DNA of 64,000 nucleotides from Agapanthus africanus (Eukaryota > Streptophyta > Magnoliopsida > Asparagales > Amaryllidaceae). The position numbers and the translations under genes were made by a program. Below the pieces are notes generated by a model. That model was given only the letters and a program-made list of their open reading frames with translations, did no database searches and was not told the origin of the DNA. Shown here piece by piece: positions 22,178-32,271 of this stretch. Numbering within the stretch: the stretch's first letter is position 1; each line of letters begins with the position of its first letter. The DNA is taken from the NCBI GenBank assembly GCA_030015575.1, contig JASDDO010000019.1, forward strand, positions 515,192,986 through 515,256,985, in the 5' to 3' direction.

Positions 22178-22265
22178 CAAACTACCGGGTATCTCGAAGT
22201 GCCGAGTGGCCTACTCACATCGTTGAGGGAGGTTGCCTCGCTTCGGGTACTTGGTGGGTAGTTTG
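22178..22265 (+). other. Branched leader domain, Cop-A1
   Basis: Closing helix caaactacc/ggtagtttg is perfect over 9 bp. An inner hairpin pairs ctca with tgag around catcgt, and cgaag pairs with cttcg. Confidence 0.62.
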
Positions 22266-22826
22266 CCGCACCTGTAGGGGTCTAGGGTGGGGTTTGGCTA
22301 TTCATCGCGACCGTGTAATCCTCTTTTCGTTGCAGGCTCGAACGAATCGCGGATTCCTAGTATATCCAAAGTATTCATCTGTGATCTGGAATGACTATCA
22401 TTGCATCTGACGAATGTATATATCTATATATGATATCTATTTAGGCGTTGCTTATGTTTTGCATCCGCGCTAGTCCAGCCCCCGCTCTGTCGTTAGTTAA
22501 GTAACCTAACGAGTGATGACGGGACCCCGTGGCGAATGCGGATGGCAGAAGCGTACGTCATATTTTCGTTGTTTTGTGCAATGGTAGGATTAAATGATGG
22601 GACACATTAAAATTAATGCAAGAAAATAAACCAAGTAAAAGTCGTTGGAACACTTTTAAAACCACTCGGTTCTTTTCAAAAACCAACTTTTAAATGCGGA
22701 GCTTGAACCACTCCTTTTAAAAGCTATCTCGTTCCATTGATTATATCAAGTTCACTACGTTCACGGTTTCGCCAAAACCATCCGTAGCCCTCCGTCATTT
22801 CATATGAATATCCAACAGTATTCAAG

Positions 22827-23034
22827 CTGTGTTTGTTGGCCTTAGTCAAGGCACAGTGTTTGGTAGCCGGTGGGTATTCATATGTTACATAGATAGATGC
22901 GTTGGTTTGGGACAGTCGTATTACTTTGTTGGCCATAGTCAAGGGTATATACGGGTGGGTTCAAATCAACCTGGACTACGATGGGTAGAACTTGACATGT
23001 GACTTATGATTTGTTGGCCTTAGTCAAGGTCATA
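22827..23034 (+). other. Triple TTGGC/GTCAA hairpin set, Cop-A1
   Basis: The first hairpin (22827-22856) has outer stem ctgtg/cacag where A2 has ctatg/catag and B1 ctacg/cgtag. The third is at 23005-23034 with tatga/tcata. In these two the inner stem is TTGGC/GTCAA with loop CTTA; the middle one has loop CATA. Confidence 0.65.
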
Positions 23035-23519
23035 AGAGCATGGGGCAAAACTCCACATCGGAAGTTTCTAAAGAAACTGAAACTTGCTAGTGCTGCATAC
23101 CATTTGGAGTGTGATAATTCTGGTAGGATTCTTTCGGTTTTATGACACGATGATATTTGTATCCCGATCCTACTGTGAGTATATGCTACTCCTCGGGAAC
23201 TTTCTCACTTAACGATCAATGCTATAAACCAAGTAGGTGTCTAGAGAGGTGTTAGCGAGGCTACGTCCACAGGGAAAAGAGGTTAATTAAGGAACTTCGC
23301 GAAAGCGTTGGAAAACCTCCCTCGAAGTACCGAAACTGGCCTAGCTGAACGGTTAAGCAAGTATTGTACGGTGAAATTGATCCCGACTAATTCTTCCTTT
23401 ATGGTTTGAGGAGGGATTCGAGAGACAGTGGGAGCCATCCTGTTTAGATAAATTAAAAACCAACCTAAACTTGCAAGAGCATCATGCTGAGTGTTTTCTT
23501 CTCTCTCTCTTAATTGCAG

Positions 23520-26500
23520 CGACCCAGTGACCGCACCTAGGTTACATCTAGATAATAAATTGACTGAATCTGACTGTTATGACTGGTAAAGGTCTGTCCA
23601 GATGTCCATTGCCCATGACAAGCTGGGACACCTCTTAACTGATTCAACCCCTGCCGTCTCAGGTCTAGTTTCCCCTGTCACGGATATTCATATCCGCAAG
23701 ACATCGGAAAAAGACTGTGCGAAAGCCAAGTGCCTCGTGTTAGCCTAAGTTGATGGTGCATACCAGAGGCAGCACGAGAAGATAGACTTAGTTTCTATCT
23801 TCCTCCATAACAAAGATTTATATGGAGAGCAATCTCGTATCGCAAGATATGAGACCTCGAACGAATTGCTTCCAGCGAGGTTGGCTATCGGGTCATCTGT
23901 AGAGGGCAACGTCCTTACAGAGACCAGCTGTTTTGAGCTCACGGACCTGAAGACCACGTTGAAGAACGGGTTAGATGATGACTTGATTCTAAAGTCTCTA
24001 CCTTCTACCCTGAAAGAAACCAGGGAAATAGAAGGAGAGGAAAGGGCAGATGTTTCGGGACTGGATGTAGTAAAAGAAGGACGTTCCTATTGTTACGGGA
24101 ATGAACATTGGCAGAAGGATTGCAGGGCTAGCAAAGCCAGTAGCCAGAATTCGAAGCATGTTGTGGCTTCGGCTTCGGGTGTGTTTGTAATAGAGAACTG
24201 TATGTCAGTTAACCCTACTTCCTGGGTATTGGATACCGGATCAGGATCTCACATTTGTAACTTGTTACAGGCTCTGAGAAACCGTAGGGTTATCAAGATA
24301 GGTGATATGACTCTCAGGGTTGCTAACGGAATGAGCATGTACGCTGAATCCGTAGGGGAATATCATCTTGGACTGACAACTGGGCAGATATTGATTCTGC
24401 GTGACTGTTTTTATGTACCAGGTGCGACTTGTAATATCATATCTGTATCCTTACTTTCTAAGGAAGGATATGATTTTACTTTTGTAAGCGATGTAGTCAA
24501 CATCCACCTAAATCAAGTTCTGATTGGGTCAGGTACATTGAAAAATAGGATATATGTATTGAATCAAGCTCAGGTTTTCAGTGTCCAGAACACACTTAAA
24601 AGAAAGTCTCCAGAATTAAATCAGGCTTTCTTATGGCATTGTAGACTGGGTCACATTAATGAGACACGGTTGACAAAGTTACATAAAGAAGGATACTTGG
24701 ATCCGTTCGAGTACCAGTCTTATGCCACTTGTGAATCTTGTCTCATGGGAAAGATGACAAAGACTCCGTTCACTGGACACGGAGAAAGAGCAAGCAAGCT
24801 CTTGGGACTCATACACAGTGACGTGTGTGGTCCAATGTCTATACATGCGCGAAGTGGTTATTCATACTTCATTACTTTCACAGATGATTTCTCTAGGTAT
24901 GGACATGTCTTCTTGATGAAGCATAAATCCGAGGCCTTTGAGAAATTTCGGGAATACAAGAATGAAGTTGAAAAACAAATAGGCAAAAGTAACTAGACAC
25001 TGAGATCTGATCGAAGTGGTGAATACTTGAGTGCCGAGTTTCTCGGCTACTTAAAAGAGAATGGAATTCTCTCTCAGCTTACTCCTCCATACACACCACA
25101 ACACAACAGTGTATCGGAAAGGCGGAATTGAACCCTATTGGATATGGTTCGTTCCATGATGAGTAAGGCCGAGTTACCGCGATCCTTCCGCAGTTATGCA
25201 CTAGAAACAGCTGCATATCTTTTGAACCAATTTCCTACTAAGTCTGTGCCTACCACACCATATCAGATGTGGAGTGGGAAGAAACCCTACCTTAAGCACT
25301 TTAAGACATGGGGGTGTCCAGCTTTTGTTAACAAGCAGCATGCGGACAAACTCGAGGCATGTTCAGTACAGTGTAAGTTTGTGGGATACCCAAAGAACTC
25401 CAAGAGGTATCTTTTCTATTACGCTGAGGAACAAAATGTTTTTGTTTCTCGTCATGCCCGCTTCTTGGAAACTGAGTTTTTGGAAAATCAGATAAGTGGG
25501 AGCGCAATAGAACTGGAAGAAATTCCAGAAGCACGAGCTATTACTGAAAGATTAGTAGAACCAGAGGGTTCGAAAGAACAGGGCATTCTTACGCCGCTCC
25601 GCAGGAGTAGTAGGCAGTCTCATCCGCCCGAGAGATACTACGGTTTTCTCATAGACGGGGATAGAAAGGATTGCACTATTGATTATGGTGAGCCTACTAG
25701 CTTCCAGCAAGCCATTCAGAGCGGTGACTCGGTAAAATGGCTGGATGCAATGCGGACCGAGATGGAGTCCATGTACACCAACAAAGTATGGACTTTGAAC
25801 TTTGCTCCAGAAGGGGTAAAACCCGTAGGCTGCAAATGGATCTTCAGAAAGAAGATTGGTGTAGATGGGCAGGTTGAAACCTATAAAGCTAGACTTGTTG
25901 CAAAGGGTTTTCGTCAAAGACCTGGTTTGTACTATGACAAGACCTTTTCTCCAGTGGCTATGCGCAAATCCATTCGGATCCTTCTTGCCATTGCTACTTT
26001 CCGCGATTATGAAATCTGGCAGATGGACGTAAAGACGGCTTTCCTAAATGGAAATTTAGAAGAGTGCGTCTATATGGATCAGCCGGAGGGATTCATTCAG
26101 AATGGGAGCAACGGTAAAGTGTGCAAGTTGCTCAAGTCCATCTATGGACTGAAGCAGGTATCGCGGAGTTGGAACATCTGCTTCGATGATACTGTCAAAG
26201 AATTCGACTTTATCAAAAACCCAGATGAACCATGCATTTACAGTAAGATTGTAGGGAGAATTATGGTATTCTTCATCTTGTACGTGGATGACATTCTCCT
26301 AATAGGAAATGATATTCTTATGCTACAGTCAGTCAAAGGATTCTTGTCACAGAGGTTCTCCATGAAGGACCTAGGCGATGCCAACTGCATTCTACGGATC
26401 CAGATCTATCGTGATAGATCTAAAAGGATGTTGGGACTTTCACAGTCCAGGTACATTGACACCATTCTGAAATGATTCAGTATGGAAGATTCCAAGCGCG

Positions 26501-27267
26501 GTAATTTACCGGTTTGTCACGGGATCACCCTCCTCAAAGAGATGTCTCCCAAGACTGATTCGGAAAGGGATCGCAAGTCTATTATACCCTACGCTTCTGC
26601 GGTAGGCTCTATAATGTATGCGATGTTATGTACCAGACCAGATGTAGCATACGCATTGAGCGTTGTAAGCCGGTATCATTCGGACCCAGGGGAGAAATAC
26701 TGGATAGCAGTAAAGAACATTCTTAAGTACCTGAGAAGGACTAAGAAGATGTTCTTGGTGTATGGCGGAAAAGACCTCCAGATCGAGGCCTTTGCTGACT
26801 CCAGCTTCCAGAGTGACAAGGATGACTCCAAGTCCATGTCGGGTTATGTCTTTACCCTCAATGGAGGGGCGGTTTGCTGGAAGTGTTCCAAGCAGGAAAC
26901 CGTTGCTGACTCAACTATGGAAGCGGAGTACATAGCTGCTTGCGATGCCGCAAAGGAAGCTGTCTGGATGAAGAAGTTCTTCACGGAGCTTCAGGTGGTT
27001 CCTACCATTGTTGATCCAATACCCCTGTATTGCGACAACAACGGCGCTATAGCTTTAGCGAAGGAACCTAGGTACCATCAGAAGTCCAAGCACATTTTTA
27101 GGCGGTACCACCTGATCAGGGAGATCGTAGATCGCCGGGAGATCGAGGTGAAGAGAGTAGATTCGGAGAATAACACTGCAAAACCACTCACGAAGGCCCT
27201 ACCCCAGACTCAGTTCAAGCGGCTGATCGAGATAATAGGTCTTCGATACGCCAATACATGGCCTTAG
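23520..27267 (+). pseudogene. Copia gag-pol remnant of Cop-A1
   Basis: The gag start is lost (gtgaccgca where A2 has atgaatgga) and the gag N-terminus has stops, including one in the DW-RSVQM stretch near 23590. From about 23866 to 27267 one frame holds throughout with three stops: TAG 24994-24996, TGA near 25129 (Arg in integrase NRT motif) and TGA 26473-26475. Gag has lost its Lys-rich region, and the zinc knuckle reads RSYCYGNEHWQKDC, so the first Cys is Arg. Protease DTGSGS, integrase HSDVCGP and RSD.SGEYL, YVDD (26281-26292) and the RNase H motifs remain recognisable. The lesions are mostly single-base, which fits age rather than rearrangement. Confidence 0.9.
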
Positions 27268-27270
27268 TGC

Positions 27271-27281
27271 ATGTGGGAGAT
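27271..27281 (+). other. Polypurine tract, Cop-A1
   Basis: atgtgggagat directly before the 3' LTR. Confidence 0.8.
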
Positions 27282-28498
27282 TGTTAGTGTATATGCCTTA
27301 GAGGCTATTACTGTATCATACTAGTTTGTATATTACTTGATGGAAGCTTGGGATATTCACAGTTGTGTAGACAATCTTGCTCAAAATGGTAGTATGCTAC
27401 TTGGTTTGTCTCTACTTCAATATGTGCATATGTTTCTTTTAGCATATCGCGTATACATATTAGTAGAGCCCTTAGGATCTTTACTTGATTACCAGCGTTG
27501 TGATGGCAGTCACACTTGTGGGGGCTGGGTAATCTATAAGCACATCCTCATATAGTTCCCTAGTCGTAGGACTATCGAGACAGGGCATCGATACTCCGGA
27601 GTAGACTAGCGTATGCGCTTCTCATCCCAGCAGGGAAGATGGTCTGTCCCACAGCCATCAGTACGTCGTACTGGAGATAGTATGCGGGTGCTCGTTAGGT
27701 TACGAGTACACTGGACAGGACTCGTCGGGAACTGATGGTTGGTATTATACCTATCGTCAGTTATCAGTTCCCAGGTGACATGAGTACAGCTTAGTCCGCT
27801 GACTTGACACTGTCACTTCGCCTCGAGTGTGTTCCCACTGTACTTAGATTACTACCCTACCACGACTCAAAGGAGTCGTGCAAACAGGTAGTAGTTGGGT
27901 GCAGTCCCGAAGCACTTGGAGGCAGTGACGGTTAGACAGGATTCGTCTCTCCCGGTATTGGGGGTTGATATCGCGTTGTGTCTAGGAGAGCCATTACACA
28001 TGTAGTCCCTGGCCAGGGCAAGCGAGATATACTGGTAGGTTTCCAGTGTTATCTCAGGGTGTTCTGGGCTACACTCCGATACGACTTGTACCGCTATTAG
28101 GGGACTGACGTTTACCACCCCCTAGGCCCGCCATGCGATATTCTCGGACGAACGGACCGGACTGTATGGAGATTGTCACATACAGGCTCAGTAGGAGTTC
28201 GGATGGGTTTACCTCATCGGCCTTCTTATCGACATCTACTTGGGGACCGTTACGTACAGCTAGTGCCGCTTGCGGTCTGTGGTTAAACCCACTGCCAGCG
28301 TAGTGTCGAGTCTTTAGAGTCCCACACAGAGAGTTTCCCTGCACTGAGCGAAACGTATAGAGGCCGTATGGTTTTACGGCAGGGCTACGATCACTTATGT
28401 GCACTTGTGTGCGTATGCTGTTCGGGCAGGAAGTACTAGTGGGCTTTGGTTTAAGCCGGATCCTAGTATTGCACGGATGTATTTGTTTTGTCTTCTGT

Positions 28499-28526
28499 GC
28501 ATTCGCATTCTACGAAATGCGGATGC
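28499..28526 (+). promoter_or_regulatory. LTR hairpin, Cop-A1 3' LTR
   Basis: gcattcgcatt pairs with aatgcggatgc (one wobble). It sits where Cop-C has the gcatttgtattc stem, so the pairing is kept although the sequence differs. Confidence 0.5.
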
Positions 28527-28669
28527 GGGTGTGTATGCACAGTTTTGAGGAGCGAAGAAGGAGGAGGTGCCTCATTAGGGTTTTGGCAGTTGATTCGGCC
28601 AAAACCGTTATGAGCCAGGGACATTATTTACTAATCTTTTCAGTGATAATTTTGTGATGGCTAATTGCT

Positions 28670-28736
28670 TTGACCATTTGACCATACTTGACCACACTTG
28701 ACTTTGTTGACCCGTTGACCAAAGTTGACTTTGACC
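28670..28736 (+). promoter_or_regulatory. W-box cluster, Cop-A1 3' LTR
   Basis: Eight TTGAC(C/T) motifs in 67 bp. Confidence 0.55.
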
Positions 28737-29402
28737 TTCATGAGAGGTCTAGAGTTTTCTTTGGATTTCTTTTTATTTTTGGATTATGAAAATGGTCAAG
28801 TCAATGTAGCCATCAACTTTATTATGATAGGATTAGTAATGATGATGTTTGTGTATTATTGCAACCATGGTTGTTTTTCTCTTATTGATTATTCATTTCT
28901 CATTTCTCACTCTCTCTCTTGTGAGAAGAAAAGAAAAGAGTTCCGTGGTTGCTAGATCTTCTTCCTCCTCTTGAAAAATCCTTTGATCTCATGTGTTGAG
29001 AGAAAAAGGATCCAAATAGACAAACACTTCCATCTACCTCTTCTACACATCCTAGGACATCAAGACTAGCGATCTTGTTGCCCTAGTTGCCTCGGCTCGA
29101 GGTGGAGCTTGGAGTACAACTCTCGGGTGGATCGTCTTTGACTCAAGAAGGCCGCGGAGGTGACCAAGATCCGGATCGACCCTCGGAGCGTGGATGGACG
29201 AGCAAGATAGCGGAGTGAAGACCCGAAGGACCTGTATCGTGAGGTATAATCTCTATGACATAGTAGATAGCACCTCATGTAGTTTGCTAGTTTGTAGTTT
29301 AGCAAAGATCCTTCTTTTAGTCCTTGTTGCCATTGCGCCAAAAATTGTTTTTCGCCGTTTTCGCCTCCCCGTAAGAACCAGGGTGAGCAACGTGGACTTA
29401 CA

Positions 29403-29932
29403 CTACCTCCCTCCTCTTTGACATGACCAGCCACAATTTGTAGAGGGGAGAGATTCATTTTTGGTGTGAGAAATATTTTGGCATCTCATTTTTCATTCAT
29501 GCTATAAAGAGAGTCCGACTTAAAAGTTCATTTCCACCTTCACTTCCTCATGGCAACTTCAACCACAATAGAGACAAATGGATTCTACACTTTGTCTACC
29601 GCATCCTTGGGCACGTCGACTCGCCAACTTCGTGCTCGAGTTGCCTCGGTCCAGTGGTGGGAGCCCGTAAAAGAACCCGGCGATGTGGTGCCCGTTCCGA
29701 CGAGGAGATGAAGACCGGAGATTCCGCGAGGAGATCGGAGTGGAGGCCGAAGACCGAAGGACACGGATCGCTCGGTATATCTCTCTACCCCTTCTCTAGT
29801 ATGCTAGCATTAGGTTAATAGCCCGATCCGGGTTTAACAGTCCGCGGTAGCACCGGTTTACAAGTTTTAGAAAAGTTTCGTTTCCGCATTTTGGCCTCGT
29901 TCAGACGGCCGGGGCGCTGTCGTGCACTTACA
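29403..29932 (+). repeat. 5' LTR of Cop-C, part 2
   Basis: It resumes the LTR interrupted at 9025, its first five bases being the right TSD of Cop-A1 (ctacc). It ends cgtgcacttaca and aligns with 37240-37764. Confidence 0.92.
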
Positions 29933-29933
29933 C

Positions 29934-29946
29934 TGGTATCAGAGCC
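29934..29946 (+). other. Primer binding site, Cop-C
   Basis: tggtatcagagcc, one base after the LTR. Confidence 0.92.
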
Positions 29947-30144
29947 ACACCATTAACCTAGTCTAGCTTGCTCTAACGTGTTTACAAGTTCGATCGAACG
30001 TATTTTCCAAAAACCGTATTTTCAAGCACAGTTTCTGTCGAATTTTTGCAGTGGTCAAAAAATTATTTGGTACATTGTAAAAATACGTGCAGGGTTTTTT
30101 ATGCATTCTGTAAAAATTTGGTCGCATGGTATTACTGTTCGGCC

Positions 30145-30185
30145 GCGGAACCGCGGCCAAACCCATGCTTTGGCCGCGGTTCCGC
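30145..30185 (+). other. GC-rich leader hairpin, Cop-C
   Basis: Perfect 17-bp stem: gcggaaccgcggccaaa (30145-30161) and its exact complement (30169-30185), loop cccatgc containing CATG. It starts 212 nt after the LTR. This is the best preserved member. Confidence 0.7.
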
Positions 30186-30696
30186 CGCTACTTTGACTAT
30201 TCAATGCACCAAATTTTTATAGTGGGCTTCTGACATGGAAATAGGGGTTTTGGTATATTCTGTTTGGGCCCCGAATTTCTTTGAGTGCTACAGTGGTGCT
30301 GGGGGCCCACTTCGGTAAATTTAGTCGATCGAAAATTTTAAACATGTTAGTTCACAGTATTTACATTATATCTGCGGCCGTGAATGTCACTTGATCGGTA
30401 GATCCTGTCTAACTGCTATAGCCCTTTTAGACGGATTTGCGAACGTGACATTCACGTTGATGTTCTGTGTTGTGCTGTGATGTTGCGGATTGTCGTGGTG
30501 GATAGCCTGGAGGCAATGGTAGTACAGTTTGGTTTATGTACATTTGATATTGCGGGGCGAGCGTCCGACATGTGGACTGCCGTCACTGCCTGTTTGTATA
30601 TTATTCTTTTGGGGCACGATCGGGCTGAGGTCGGTGTATTCGTTGTATGTATATTTTACTTTCTGTACTAGGATTACCCCAAGGTGGGGTGCACAG

Positions 30697-30910
30697 ATAG
30701 CCGGGTTCTAGAGGGCAACGGGCCCGCATCTCATGGCGTTGAGACGGAAGGGGCTTTACTTTAGAATTGGCGGGCTATTCGCCGCACTCGTAGGGGGTAT
30801 TGGTTGACCCAAGGAGGAGTGCCCAAGTTACCGGATTCCGTGAAGCGCTGGGTGGTCCATTCACGTTGCTGAAGGGGGCTGCCTCGCTTCAGGTTTTGGC
30901 GGGTAACTTG
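30697..30910 (+). other. Two tandem branched domains, Cop-C leader
   Basis: Copy 1 is closed by atagcc/ggctat (30697-30702, 30773-30778). Copy 2 is closed by caagttacc/ggtaacttg (30824-30832, 30902-30910). The copies differ from each other and from family A at both strands of the helix. In copy 2 the inner hairpin is ttca/tgaa where Cop-A1 and D have ctca/tgag. Confidence 0.62.
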
Positions 30911-31356
30911 CCGCGCCTGTAGGGGTCTAGGATTTCATTCCACAGGCTATCCACACGACAAGGGGAACGTCGTGTTTCAGTAGCGGCTCTATGAAACCCG
31001 GGGATCCCAGATATCTGTATTGTTCTGTGATGCTTATTACATTTCTGTGATGTTGCATTTTATCACGCCTTGAGCGAATATTATATATTGATATATATAC
31101 TAGTAGATGTTGTATATGTTTTGCATCCGCGCTAGTCCAGTCCCCGCTATGTCGTTAGTTAAGTAACCTAATGGGTAATGACGGGACCCAGTGGCGAATG
31201 CGGATGGCATATACGTACATCATTATTTTCATTCTTTATTGGTGTGATCAATTGATGGGACTGCGTTGATTCGGATCAATGCAAGCTAAACAAACCTATT
31301 CTGATGTTGTTGGAACATTTTTCAAAAAGCTGTTATTGCAAGGGCGTTCACTTTTG

Positions 31357-31625
31357 TTTTGCACAGTGGTATTCAGTTATGAATATCCAGCACCTCAGTC
31401 GACGAGGCAAGGGCCGAGATCCCTTCACCGGGAGCGACCCCTTAGACAGAAGTTTGCGTCGGGGCAATAACTTCACTATAGTCGATTACTTTTGCTTTGC
31501 ATCGTGGTATTCAGTTGGAATATCCTTCAACCATCGAATTTCACCCTTTTTATCCCGCGTCACCTCATTCTACGGGGAAAGAGCCGAGATCCCTTCACCG
31601 GGAATGACCTCTTTAGCAAAGGTTT
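31357..31625 (+). repeat. Duplicated leader module, Cop-C
   Basis: Copies at about 31357-31447 and 31495-31625, each with ttgca..gtggtattcag, a GAATATCC segment, and gagatcccttcaccggga. The cctc...gagg stem of copy 1 replaces the cttat/ataag stem of family B. Confidence 0.6.
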
Positions 31626-31754
31626 TCATCACTATATTTTTATAAAAGCTATCCGGTTCCTTCAACGATATCAAGTTCATTACGTTAAAGGTTTTTCGCC
31701 AAAAACCATTCGTAGCCCTCCGTCATTTCAGAATGGTAGCGCATAGTATTCTTG

Positions 31755-31962
31755 CTATGTATGTTGGCCTTCGTCAAGGCATAGTGTATGGTAGCTATTT
31801 GTTGCTTTTCTGCAGCATAGATAGATGCGTTGGTTTGGGACAGTCGTACTGCCTTGTTGGCCAAAGTCAAGGGTATGTACGGGTGGGTTCAAATTAACCT
31901 AGATAATGATGGGTAGAACTTGACATGTGACTTATGATATGTTGGCCTTCGTCAATGTCATA
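31755..31962 (+). other. Triple TTGGC/GTCAA hairpin set, Cop-C
   Basis: First hairpin 31755-31784 (ctatg/catag, loop CTTC), a middle one near 31855-31880 (loop CAAA), third 31933-31962 (tatga/tcata, loop CTTC). Confidence 0.62.
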
Positions 31963-32271
31963 AGAGCATGGGGCAAAAATCACATCGGGAGTTTCTAAAG
32001 AAACTGAAACTTCCCAGATATGCGCATACCTTCTGGAGCGTGATAACGTGAGTGGATTCCATCATGTTATCATACGATGATAGTTGGATCCCGATTCCCA
32101 CTGATGAGTTGGTTTACTTCTCGGGTGATCCCGACAAATTCTCCTTTCAGGTTTAGAGGAGAATTTGACGTTACAGTGGAAGGTTTCCTGATTAGATAAA
32201 TTGATAACCATTATGATCTAGGTTAGAGTGCACGCTGAGTGTTTCTTTTCTCTCTCTCTTTTGCAGCGACC

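Larger units (their letters stand above)
21457..23519 (+). other. Long untranslated leader of Cop-A1
   Basis: 2.06 kb, colinear with the Cop-A2 leader: GC-rich hairpin (21666-21708), an 8-bp hairpin ctaatcga/tcgattag (about 21914-21935), branched domain (22178-22265), cgttag/ctaacg block (near 22490-22510), triple hairpins (22827-23034) and pyrimidine-CAG end at 23519. No protein-like frame was seen. Confidence 0.75.
9026..29402 (+). mobile_element. Cop-A1, Ty1/copia element, interrupted by Cop-A2
   Basis: Order: 5' LTR (9026-10004 plus 20341-21456), PBS, 2-kb leader, gag-pol in one frame with stops (to 27267), polypurine tract, 3' LTR (27282-29402). It starts TGTTAG and ends TTACA. It is related to Cop-A2 but distinct in the LTR 3' end and W-box region. 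By eye the two LTRs differ at about six of the first 155 bases, more than Cop-A2, consistent with an older insertion. Confidence 0.94.
27282..29402 (+). repeat. 3' LTR of Cop-A1
   Basis: 2,121 bp, tgttag...ttaca, matching the split 5' LTR. It keeps a fuller palindrome at 28499-28526 and two more W-boxes than the 5' copy. Confidence 0.94.
29933..32271 (+). other. Long untranslated leader of Cop-C
   Basis: 2.3 kb holding the GC-rich hairpin (30145-30185), two tandem branched domains (30697-30910), the cgttag block (near 31150-31170), a duplicated module (31357-31625), triple hairpins (31755-31962) and a pyrimidine-CAG end at 32266, six bases before the ATG. It combines modules of family A and family B leaders. 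Confidence 0.75.
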
